Source: Thalassotalea profundi (lineage in GTDB: Bacteria > Pseudomonadota > Gammaproteobacteria > Enterobacterales > Alteromonadaceae). Taken from it: DNA of 64,000 bases. Both the position numbers and the translations under genes were made by a program. Location: positions 329,323 to 393,322 of the forward strand of contig NZ_BNAH01000001.1 in the NCBI RefSeq assembly GCF_014653195.1, read 5' to 3'. This document shows, in pieces, positions 57,395-64,000 of the stretch (positions within the stretch are counted from its first letter, which is position 1; every line of letters starts with the position of its first letter). Under the pieces are notes generated by a model. It worked only from the letters and a program-made list of their open reading frames with translations, had not been told where the DNA came from and searched no databases.

Positions 57395-58891
57395 ATGAGT
57401 AAGGAAATATTACTAGTTGTAGATGCCGTATCTAACGAAAAAGCATTACCTCGTGAAAGTATTTTTGAAGCAATGGAAACGGCTTTAGAAACTGCCACTA
57501 AGAAAAAATATGAAGGCGACATATCGGTACGAGTTAGTATTGATCGTAAAACCGGTGAATTCGATACTTTTAGACGTTGGTTAGTTGTTGATGATTCTGA
57601 CGAGCCTGTTGAACATCCATATTCTGAAATTGGCTTAGCAGCAGCACAATACGATCAACCTGAAATACAAGTTGGTGACTATGCTGAAGAGCAAATTCCG
57701 TCAGTCACTTTTGACCGTATAACGACACAAACTGCTAAACAAGTAATTGTGCAAAAGGTACGTGAAGCAGAACGTGCATTAATTGTAGATGCCTATCAAG
57801 ATCAAGTTGGTGAGTTAATTACTGGAGTAGTTAAAAAAGCTAGCCGCGATAGTGTGATTTTAGATTTAGGTAATAATGCCGAAGCAATAATTTATCGTGA
57901 TGACATGTTACCACGTGAAGTATTTCGTCCAGGCGATAGAGTACGTGGGTTACTTTACGCAATAAAACCTGAAGCACGAGGCGCACAATTATTTGTAAGC
58001 CGAACTAAACCTGAAATGCTTATTGAACTTTTCCGCGTTGAAGTACCAGAAATTGGTGAAGAAATGTTGGAGATTAAAGGCGCTGCTCGCGATCCTGGCT
58101 CACGCGCCAAAATTGCTGTTAAAAGTAACGACAAGCGTATTGATCCGGTAGGTGCTTGTGTGGGGATGCGAGGTTCTCGAGTGCAGGCCGTTTCTGGTGA
58201 ATTAGGCGGCGAACGTGTTGATATCGTTTTATTTGATGATAACCCAGCGCAATTTGTTATCAACGCAATGGCACCTGCTGAAGTCGCATCGATTATTGTG
58301 GATGAAGACAAAGGCACAATGGATATTGCTGTAGAAGAAGGTAATTTAGCTATGGCCATTGGTCGTAGTGGTCAAAACGTACGTTTAGCAAGCCAGTTAA
58401 CTGGTTGGGAACTCAACGTGATGACGGTTGATGATATGAATGAAAAACATCAAGCCGAAAATGATAAAGTACTAACTTTATTTACTGAAAAACTTGATAT
58501 TGATGAAGATTTTGCCACCTTGCTTGCTGATGAAGGTTTTACTTCATTAGAAGAAATTGCTTACGTGCCAGCATCTGAATTATTAGAAATTGACGGTATG
58601 GATGAAGATATCGTTGAAGAATTAAGAGAAAGAGCAAAAGCAGCTCTAACAACACAAGCATTAGCCAGTGAGGAATCACTTGAAAATGCAGAGCCCGCTG
58701 AAGACTTATTAAACCTTGAAGGTTTAGAGCGTCATTTAGCGTTTGTATTTGCTAGTCGCGGTATTATTACCCTAGAAGATCTAGCAGAACAAGGTGTTGA
58801 TGAAATAGCCGATATTGACGAATTAGATGAAGCTAAAGCAGGTGAATTAATCATGGCTGCACGTAACATTTGTTGGTTTAACGAAGAATAA
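57395..58891 (+). CDS. nusA: Transcription termination/antitermination factor NusA
   Basis: RNA-polymerase-binding elongation factor of 498 residues. An N-terminal domain (1-130) precedes an S1 domain (about 135-200, [16 protein letters not shown]) and the KH1/KH2 region ([15 protein letters not shown] and [18 protein letters not shown]). Two acidic C-terminal repeats (about 365-420 and 440-495) carry [23 protein letters not shown] sequence. Length is near E. coli NusA (495). It is followed by infB after 24 bases. Confidence 0.97.
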   Translation: MSKEILLVVDAVSNEKALPRESIFEAMETALETATKKKYEGDISVRVSIDRKTGEFDTFRRWLVVDDSDEPVEHPYSEIGLAAAQYDQPEIQVGDYAEEQIPSVTFDRITTQTAKQVIVQKVREAERALIVDAYQDQVGELITGVVKKASRDSVILDLGNNAEAIIYRDDMLPREVFRPGDRVRGLLYAIKPEARGAQLFVSRTKPEMLIELFRVEVPEIGEEMLEIKGAARDPGSRAKIAVKSNDKRIDPVGACVGMRGSRVQAVSGELGGERVDIVLFDDNPAQFVINAMAPAEVASIIVDEDKGTMDIAVEEGNLAMAIGRSGQNVRLASQLTGWELNVMTVDDMNEKHQAENDKVLTLFTEKLDIDEDFATLLADEGFTSLEEIAYVPASELLEIDGMDEDIVEELRERAKAALTTQALASEESLENAEPAEDLLNLEGLERHLAFVFASRGIITLEDLAEQGVDEIADIDELDEAKAGELIMAARNICWFNEE

Positions 58892-58915
58892 TTAAAGCCG
58901 GGAGAACTTAATAAG

Positions 58916-61570
58916 ATGGCAGACGTAACTGTAGAAGAACTCGCCAAAGAAATTGGTGCACCGGTTGAGAGATTAGTGAGCCAATTGGCAAACATAGGGA
59001 TGAAGAAGTCTTCTTCTGATTCTATCACACAAAAAGAGAAAGAATCGCTTTTAGAGCATTTGAAAAAACAGCATGGTGATGACACATCATCAGCGCCAAG
59101 TAAAATGACGTTAAATCGTAAGAAAAAATCAACGTTAGTATTAGGTAGTGGTAGCAAAGCCAAATCAGTACAAGTTGAAGTGCGTAAAACACGTACGTAC
59201 GTTAAGCGTAGTGAGCTTGAAGAAAAGCAAATGGCAGAAGCTGAAGAACAAGCGCGAATTGAAGCTGAAGCAAAAGCTGCTGAAGAAGCTAAAGCCAAAG
59301 CGGAAGCTGAAGCCAAAGCTATTGAAGAAGCTAGAGCAAGAGCTAATGCCGAAGCGGCAGCTAAAGCTAAAGCCAAAGCAGAAGCAGACGCTAAAGCAAA
59401 AGAAGCAGCTAAAGCAAAAGCGGCTGAAAAGCCAGCTACACCAGCTCCTGCTGAAAGCGAGGAAGCAAAAAAAATACGTTTAATTGCTGAAAAAGAAGCC
59501 GAAGCAAAAGCTGAAGCCGAAGCAAAAGCAGCAGCAGAAGCTGCTAAAAAGCTAGCTGAGGAAAATGAAGCACGTTGGCAAGCACAAGAAGCTGAACGTA
59601 AAAAGCATGAAAATGATATCGTTCATTTGACTTCATCTAAATATGCGCAAGAAGCAGAAGATAAAGTTGATTCAGAAGATGAAGGTAGTCGTCGTCGTCG
59701 TAAAAAGAAATCATCTCCTGATAATAGAAATGCTAAATTTGGTAAAGGTAAGGGCAAGAAAACGTTATCTGCACCACAAAGTTTACAACATGGTTTCCAA
59801 AAACCTGCTGAAACTAAAATGAATGAAGTACGCATTGGTGAAACTATTTCTGTAGCAGAATTAGCAAACAAAATGTCGGTAAAAGGCGCTGAAGTTGTTA
59901 AGGTTATGTTTAAAATGGGCGCTATGGCGACTATTAACCAAGTTATTGACCAAGAAACAGCCGCATTAGTTGCCGAAGAAATGGGACGTGAAGTTGTTTT
60001 AGTAAAAGAGAATGCCTTGGAAGAAGCCGTTCTTTCTGACAGAGGACATTCTGGAGAAGCGATTACTCGTGCGCCAGTGGTGACTATTATGGGCCACGTT
60101 GATCATGGTAAAACATCATTACTTGATTATATACGTGAAGCAAAAGTTGCCGCAGGTGAAGCGGGTGGTATTACTCAGCATATCGGTGCTTATCATGTTG
60201 AAACTGGTCATGGGATGATCACTTTCTTAGATACTCCGGGTCATGCTGCGTTTACAGCAATGCGTTCACGTGGTGCTAAGGCAACGGATATTGTTGTAAT
60301 AGTTGTTGCTGCTGATGATGGTGTAATGCCTCAAACAATTGAAGCAATTCAACATGCAAAAGCTTCTGAAGCGCCAATTATTATTGCCGTTAACAAAATG
60401 GATAAAGAAGCTGCGGATCCAGAACGCGTTAAAAGTGAATTATCACAACATGACGTTCTTTCAGAAGAATGGGGTGGTGATGTTCAGTTTGTACATGTGT
60501 CGGCAAAAGCAGGTACAGGTATTGATGAATTACTTGATGCTATATTATTACAATCTGAAGTATTAGAATTAACAGCCGTTGTAGATAAAATGGCAAGCGG
60601 TGTTGTAGTTGAATCTAAACTTGATAAAGGTCGTGGTCCTGTAGCAACGGTACTTGTTCAAGAAGGTACATTAAACCAAGGTGATATTGTTCTTTGTGGC
60701 TTAGAATATGGTCGTGTTAGAGCGATGCGCGATGAACTGGGTAAAGAAATTAAGTCAGCAGGCCCTTCAATTCCAGTGGAAATCCTTGGCTTAAGTGGTG
60801 TGCCACAGTCAGGTGATGAAGCAACTGTTGTAAAAGATGAGAAAAAAGCACGTGAAGTTGCACTTTATCGTCAAGGTAAATTCCGTGATGTTAAGTTAGC
60901 TCGCCAACAAAAAGCTAAACTTGAGAATATGTTCTCAAATATGGCTGAAGGTGACATTTCTGAAGTAAACGTTGTATTGAAATCTGATGTACAAGGTTCA
61001 CTTGAAGCTATTTCTGATTCACTAGTGAAACTTTCAACTGATGAAGTTAAAGTAAAAATTATTGGTTCAGGCGTAGGCGGAATTACAGAAACAGATGCTT
61101 CATTAGCGGCAGCATCTAATGCTATTGTTGTTGGTTTCAACGTTCGTGCTGATGCAGCTGCGCGTAAAGTCATTGAGTCTGAGAGCTTGGATTTACGTTA
61201 CTACAGCGTTATTTATCAATTAATTGATGAAGTTAAACAAGCGATGAGCGGTATGCTTGCACCAGAATTCAGACAAGAAATTATTGGTCTAGCTCAAGTT
61301 CGTGACGTGTTTAAATCACCGAAAATTGGTGCTATTGCAGGCTGTATGGTGACCGAAGGTATTATTAAGCGTAGTGCTCCTATTCGCGTTTTACGTGAAA
61401 ATGTTGTTATTTACGAAGGCGAACTTGAATCTTTACGTCGTTTTAAAGATGACGTTCAAGAAGTTAGAAATGGTACTGAATGTGGTATCGGTGTTAAGAA
61501 CTATAATGATGTTAGAGTAGGCGATCAAATCGAAGTATTTGAAACAGTTGAAATTAAGCGTACATTATAA
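58916..61570 (+). CDS. infB: Translation initiation factor IF-2
   Basis: GTPase that brings initiator tRNA to the 30S subunit. The 884 residues start with an IF2-N domain ([21 protein letters not shown]), then a long Ala/Lys/Glu-rich helical region (about 100-235), a basic RRRRKKKS stretch and a second IF2-N module. The G domain has G1 GHVDHGKT (393-400), DTPGH and NKMD; domains II-IV follow. Length matches the long E. coli form (890). A CCGGGAG ribosome-binding site precedes ATG 58916. Confidence 0.97.
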   Translation: MADVTVEELAKEIGAPVERLVSQLANIGMKKSSSDSITQKEKESLLEHLKKQHGDDTSSAPSKMTLNRKKKSTLVLGSGSKAKSVQVEVRKTRTYVKRSELEEKQMAEAEEQARIEAEAKAAEEAKAKAEAEAKAIEEARARANAEAAAKAKAKAEADAKAKEAAKAKAAEKPATPAPAESEEAKKIRLIAEKEAEAKAEAEAKAAAEAAKKLAEENEARWQAQEAERKKHENDIVHLTSSKYAQEAEDKVDSEDEGSRRRRKKKSSPDNRNAKFGKGKGKKTLSAPQSLQHGFQKPAETKMNEVRIGETISVAELANKMSVKGAEVVKVMFKMGAMATINQVIDQETAALVAEEMGREVVLVKENALEEAVLSDRGHSGEAITRAPVVTIMGHVDHGKTSLLDYIREAKVAAGEAGGITQHIGAYHVETGHGMITFLDTPGHAAFTAMRSRGAKATDIVVIVVAADDGVMPQTIEAIQHAKASEAPIIIAVNKMDKEAADPERVKSELSQHDVLSEEWGGDVQFVHVSAKAGTGIDELLDAILLQSEVLELTAVVDKMASGVVVESKLDKGRGPVATVLVQEGTLNQGDIVLCGLEYGRVRAMRDELGKEIKSAGPSIPVEILGLSGVPQSGDEATVVKDEKKAREVALYRQGKFRDVKLARQQKAKLENMFSNMAEGDISEVNVVLKSDVQGSLEAISDSLVKLSTDEVKVKIIGSGVGGITETDASLAAASNAIVVGFNVRADAAARKVIESESLDLRYYSVIYQLIDEVKQAMSGMLAPEFRQEIIGLAQVRDVFKSPKIGAIAGCMVTEGIIKRSAPIRVLRENVVIYEGELESLRRFKDDVQEVRNGTECGIGVKNYNDVRVGDQIEVFETVEIKRTL

Positions 61571-61594
61571 TTGTTAAATTAATAATATCGTACT

Positions 61595-61615
61595 AATGGG
61601 GGCTTAGCCCCCATT
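61595..61615 (+). terminator. Hairpin 1 between infB and rbfA
   Basis: AATGGGGGC and GCCCCCATT (nine base pairs, three-base loop) followed by TTAAT. Very stable; the following tract has few consecutive T, so it may act as a partial terminator or RNA-processing/stability element. Confidence 0.7.
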
Positions 61616-61630
61616 TTAATCCCAATATTT

Positions 61631-61657
61631 ATCCCAATGGTATTATTGGGATTTTTT
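61631..61657 (+). terminator. Intrinsic terminator 2 between infB and rbfA
   Basis: ATCCCAAT (61631-61638) pairs with ATTGGGAT (61645-61652), then TTTTT. An extra upstream TCCCAAT copy at 61619-61625 could pair with the same 3' arm, giving an alternative structure. The rbfA ribosome-binding site follows at once. Confidence 0.72.
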
Positions 61658-61674
61658 GATTTATAGGAGTTCCA

Positions 61675-62097
61675 ATGGCAAGAGAATTTGCTCGTACCGA
61701 CAGAGTGGGTCAAGAAATCCAAAAAGAAATTGCGATGATCATTCAACGCGAAGTGAAAGATCCTCGTTTAGGCATGGTAACAGTATCTGCAGTGGAGATA
61801 ACACGAGATCTTGCTTACGCTAAAATATTTGTCACCTTCTTTACTTTAGAAGGACAAAATGTAGATGAGTCACTTAGTATTTTAAATGATGCAGCAGGCT
61901 TTATTCGTACACTTTTAGCTAAACGCATTAAAGCACGTATTATGCCTGAATTACGTTTTATTTATGATAGTTCAATGGTAGAAGGTGTTCGTATGGGGAC
62001 ATTAGTAGATAAAGCTATTGCTGAAGATCGTAAAAAACACGAAAATGATGTAATTGATGAGAATGCATCACAAGAAAGTGATATTGAAGGCAGTTAA
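61675..62097 (+). CDS. rbfA: Ribosome-binding factor A
   Basis: KH-fold 30S maturation and cold-adaptation factor. The 140 residues begin [32 protein letters not shown] and include the [17 protein letters not shown] segment; the last 20 residues are acidic. TAGGAG lies six bases before the ATG. It ends three bases before truB, so the two are coupled. Confidence 0.96.
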   Translation: MAREFARTDRVGQEIQKEIAMIIQREVKDPRLGMVTVSAVEITRDLAYAKIFVTFFTLEGQNVDESLSILNDAAGFIRTLLAKRIKARIMPELRFIYDSSMVEGVRMGTLVDKAIAEDRKKHENDVIDENASQESDIEGS

Positions 62098-62100
62098 GCA

Positions 62101-63045
62101 ATGGCAAAGAAAAGAAAAGGTCGCCCAATTAATGGTGTTCTCCTACTTGATAAGCCATACGAAATGTCATCGAATCATGCATTGCAACGCGCGAAACGCA
62201 TTTATTTTGCACAAAAAGCAGGGCATACCGGTGCGTTAGATCCGCTTGCTACTGGTATGCTACCTATTTGCTTTGGTGAAGGTACTAAATTTTCTCAGTT
62301 TTTGTTAGATACAGACAAAACCTATCAAGTAACAGCTAAGCTTGGTATTCGGACTACGACAAGTGATGCAGATGGTGAAGTTGTTAGTGAAAAACCGGTT
62401 ACAGTTTCCAATGACCAATTAAACGCTGCCTTAGACAGTTTTCGTGGTGATACAAAGCAAATACCTTCAATGTATTCTGCATTAAAGTATCAGGGGCAAC
62501 CTTTATATAAATATGCGCGTGAAGGTATTGAAGTACCAAGAGAGTCCCGTGATATTACTGTATTTAGATTAGACTTATTACGATTTGAAGATGATGAAGT
62601 TGATTTAGATATTCATGTTTCTAAAGGTACTTATATTCGAACTATTATTGACGATTTAGGTGAATTGTTGGGCTGTGGTGCTCATGTCGCACAATTGCGT
62701 CGTACTGCTGTCGGTAACTATCCAACAGATAAAATGGTTACAATGGATGCACTTAATGCTTTATTAGAAAAAGCACAAGCTGAAGATGTACCGCCGTCGG
62801 TGTATTTAGATCCGTTACTGTTACCAATGAAAACAGCTTGCGATGGTATACCGGTTGTTTTTGTTGATGATATGTCAGCTAATTTTTTACGCCATGGTAA
62901 CCCTGTTCAATGCTCAAATGCACCGCTTGATGGCTTAGTTCAAGTTTACATAGGTGATGATATTGAAAACGGTGAATTTATAGGTGTTGGTCAAATAGAT
63001 GATAATGGGTTAGTGTCGCCTAAACGTATTACGGTATTAAACTAG
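62101..63045 (+). CDS. truB: tRNA pseudouridine(55) synthase
   Basis: Makes pseudouridine 55 in the T-loop of tRNAs. The 314 residues contain the catalytic motif [15 protein letters not shown] with Asp47 as nucleophile, [14 protein letters not shown] and the [15 protein letters not shown] block, plus a C-terminal PUA-like domain. It follows rbfA by three bases. Length equals E. coli TruB. Confidence 0.96.
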   Translation: MAKKRKGRPINGVLLLDKPYEMSSNHALQRAKRIYFAQKAGHTGALDPLATGMLPICFGEGTKFSQFLLDTDKTYQVTAKLGIRTTTSDADGEVVSEKPVTVSNDQLNAALDSFRGDTKQIPSMYSALKYQGQPLYKYAREGIEVPRESRDITVFRLDLLRFEDDEVDLDIHVSKGTYIRTIIDDLGELLGCGAHVAQLRRTAVGNYPTDKMVTMDALNALLEKAQAEDVPPSVYLDPLLLPMKTACDGIPVVFVDDMSANFLRHGNPVQCSNAPLDGLVQVYIGDDIENGEFIGVGQIDDNGLVSPKRITVLN

Positions 63046-63072
63046 GTTAGGCGGTTATTCGCTCAGTATAAG

Positions 63073-63100
63073 TTGCAATTACGAAGATTACTGATAGAAT
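63073..63100 (+). promoter_or_regulatory. Probable rpsO promoter
   Basis: TTGCAA (63073-63078) and TAGAAT (63095-63100) with 16-base spacing, followed by ACGCGCTC. It lies in the 133-base gap between truB and rpsO, where E. coli also has an rpsO promoter. Confidence 0.65.
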
Positions 63101-63178
63101 ACGCGCTCTTTGAACGTCTTGCTGATTTAGTGTTCGGCTTGACGCGATTATTAAAACACTAAAATTAAGGTAAAAATT

Positions 63179-63448
63179 ATGTCTTTAAATGCTGAACAAA
63201 AAGCTGCTATCGTTGCAGAATATGCACAATCTGAAGGTGATACTGGTTCTCCTGAAGTGCAAGTTGCTTTGTTAACTACACAAATCAACCACTTACAAGG
63301 TCACTTCAAAGCGCACATCCATGATCATCATTCACGTCGCGGTTTATTACGTATGGTAAGCCAACGTCGTAAGTTGCTTGATTATTTAAAAGGCAAAAAC
63401 GTTGAACGTTATACGTCTTTAATTGGTAAATTAGGTTTACGTCGTTAA
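63179..63448 (+). CDS. rpsO: 30S ribosomal protein S15
   Basis: Primary 16S rRNA-binding protein of the small subunit. The 89 residues match the family throughout, including [41 protein letters not shown] and the ending [21 protein letters not shown] provides the ribosome-binding site. It is followed by terminator-like hairpins and then pnp, the conserved arrangement. Confidence 0.98.
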   Translation: MSLNAEQKAAIVAEYAQSEGDTGSPEVQVALLTTQINHLQGHFKAHIHDHHSRRGLLRMVSQRRKLLDYLKGKNVERYTSLIGKLGLRR

Positions 63449-63463
63449 GATTTAGTTTATTAA

Positions 63464-63484
63464 TTGTCTTCATATTGAAGACAA
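63464..63484 (+). promoter_or_regulatory. RNA hairpin 1 after rpsO
   Basis: TTGTCTTCA and TGAAGACAA form a perfect nine-base-pair stem with a three-base loop, 16 bases after the rpsO stop codon. No U run follows; it is a candidate processing or stability element. Confidence 0.55.
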
Positions 63485-63490
63485 TGATGA

Positions 63491-63517
63491 AAAAGGAGCT
63501 TTTAGCTCCTTTTTTTA
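63491..63517 (+). terminator. Intrinsic terminator between rpsO and pnp
   Basis: AAAAGGAGCT and AGCTCCTTTT (ten base pairs, two-base loop) followed by a T run. It corresponds to the rpsO terminator that lets only part of transcription through to pnp in enterobacteria. Confidence 0.85.
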
Positions 63518-63752
63518 TGGTTAATTATCACTTTTATTAAGAACATCTTTGTTTTCCCTAGTAAAACCATGGTTTGATAGTATAATGTGCCTGCAAATTT
63601 TCAGAACATCTGATTTTTTGCAAAACTAATCAATCCAAACTGTATAATTTTTTGTTCAACTTAGTAGCGTAAAAGCCGTTTTAAGTGAATAAATAATTGT
63701 ACAGATTGGTTATTTTTAAAATTTAATCACCTTATATTTAAAGGGAACATAT

Positions 63753-64000
63753 ATGTTCAATACTGTTACAAAAACATTTGAATTCGGTCAACATACCGTA
63801 ACATTAGAAACCGGCGCAATCGCCCGTCAAGCAACTTGTGCGGTGATGGCTAGCATGGATGATACTTCGGTATTAGTGTCTGTTGTTGGTAAAAAAGAAA
63901 CTAAAGAAGGTCAAGATTTTTTCCCTTTAACTGTTAACTATCAAGAGCGTACATACGCTGCAGGTAAAATTCCTGGTGGCTTTTTTAAGCGTGAAGGTCG
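63753..64000 (+). CDS. pnp: Polyribonucleotide nucleotidyltransferase (partial)
   Basis: First 82 codons of PNPase, the phosphorolytic 3'-5' exoribonuclease of the degradosome. The start ATG at 63753 follows AAGGGAAC. The residues match the family N-terminus: [66 protein letters not shown]. The rest lies beyond the window. The 236-base region before it, after the rpsO terminator, has TATAAT-like boxes near 63580 and 63645 but no convincing -35 partner. Confidence 0.95.
   Translation, partial: MFNTVTKTFEFGQHTVTLETGAIARQATCAVMASMDDTSVLVSVVGKKETKEGQDFFPLTVNYQERTYAAGKIPGGFFKREG

Noticed and set aside
58732..59376. Minus-strand 214-codon frame opposite nusA/infB
   Set aside because: It is the antisense shadow of the Ala/Lys/Glu-rich IF-2 region, giving a Leu/Ala/Ser-rich low-complexity product.
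59250..59580. Apparent tandem repeat in DNA
   Set aside because: This is the Ala/Lys/Glu-rich helical region of IF-2, common to gammaproteobacterial infB, and not a separate repeat element.
1..64000. Search for tRNA, rRNA, CRISPR arrays, insertion sequences and phage genes
   Set aside because: None seen by eye on either strand; only a possible tRNA relic near 56755 was noted.

Overview
The window looks like chromosomal DNA of a low-GC marine gammaproteobacterium of the Colwelliaceae type (Colwellia or Thalassotalea-like). This is inferred from the AT-rich base composition, gammaproteobacterial gene orders (yoaA-tsaB...slp...fadD; rsxABCDGE-nth; rimP-nusA-infB-rbfA-truB-rpsO-pnp) and the load of secreted peptidases and lipoproteins. 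No rRNA, tRNA, CRISPR array, transposase or integrase was found.

Layout. 1-5.2 kb: the minus-strand histidine operon (hisG-D-C-B-H, hisH cut by the window edge), preceded by a complete attenuation region with promoter, a 15-residue leader peptide holding five consecutive His codons, an alternative hairpin and a terminator. 5.4-13 kb: a small acidic/lysine-rich orphan protein, helicase yoaA, tsaB, a Gln-rich orphan coupled to an M50 membrane peptidase, Slp lipoprotein, an alpha/beta hydrolase and fadD. 13-22 kb: a YciK-like reductase, a VolA/Pla-1-type lipase lipoprotein, sohB, a dicarboxylate symporter and an Ig-repeat lipoprotein. 22-32 kb: a ureohydrolase, topA, an EamA permease, a GNAT enzyme, an M28 peptidase, yaeQ, a class V aminotransferase, a DLH-type hydrolase and gloA. 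32-39.6 kb: three exported peptidases (tricorn-like S41, M28, S9).

39.7-47.7 kb is the accessory part. Three successive LysR regulators are each divergent from a target (MFS, a frameshifted MFS, DoxX). Scattered between them are three partial copies of the 3' end of nth, whose intact copy lies at 47.7-48.4 kb. Two of the fragments begin at the same nth codon (Phe130), and no other part of nth is duplicated. I read this as serial accretion of DNA segments at the 3' end of nth, each insertion leaving the displaced gene end on its outer side. This is the most unusual structure in the window.

48.4-54.2 kb: the Rnf/Rsx ion-translocating electron-transport operon on the minus strand, ending in nth. 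54.5-56.3 kb: a membrane GGDEF/EAL protein whose signature motifs are degenerate. 56.6-64 kb: a strong promoter and a hairpin-rich leader, then the translation and RNA-metabolism cluster rimP-nusA-infB-rbfA-truB-rpsO-pnp on the plus strand, with pnp running off the end.
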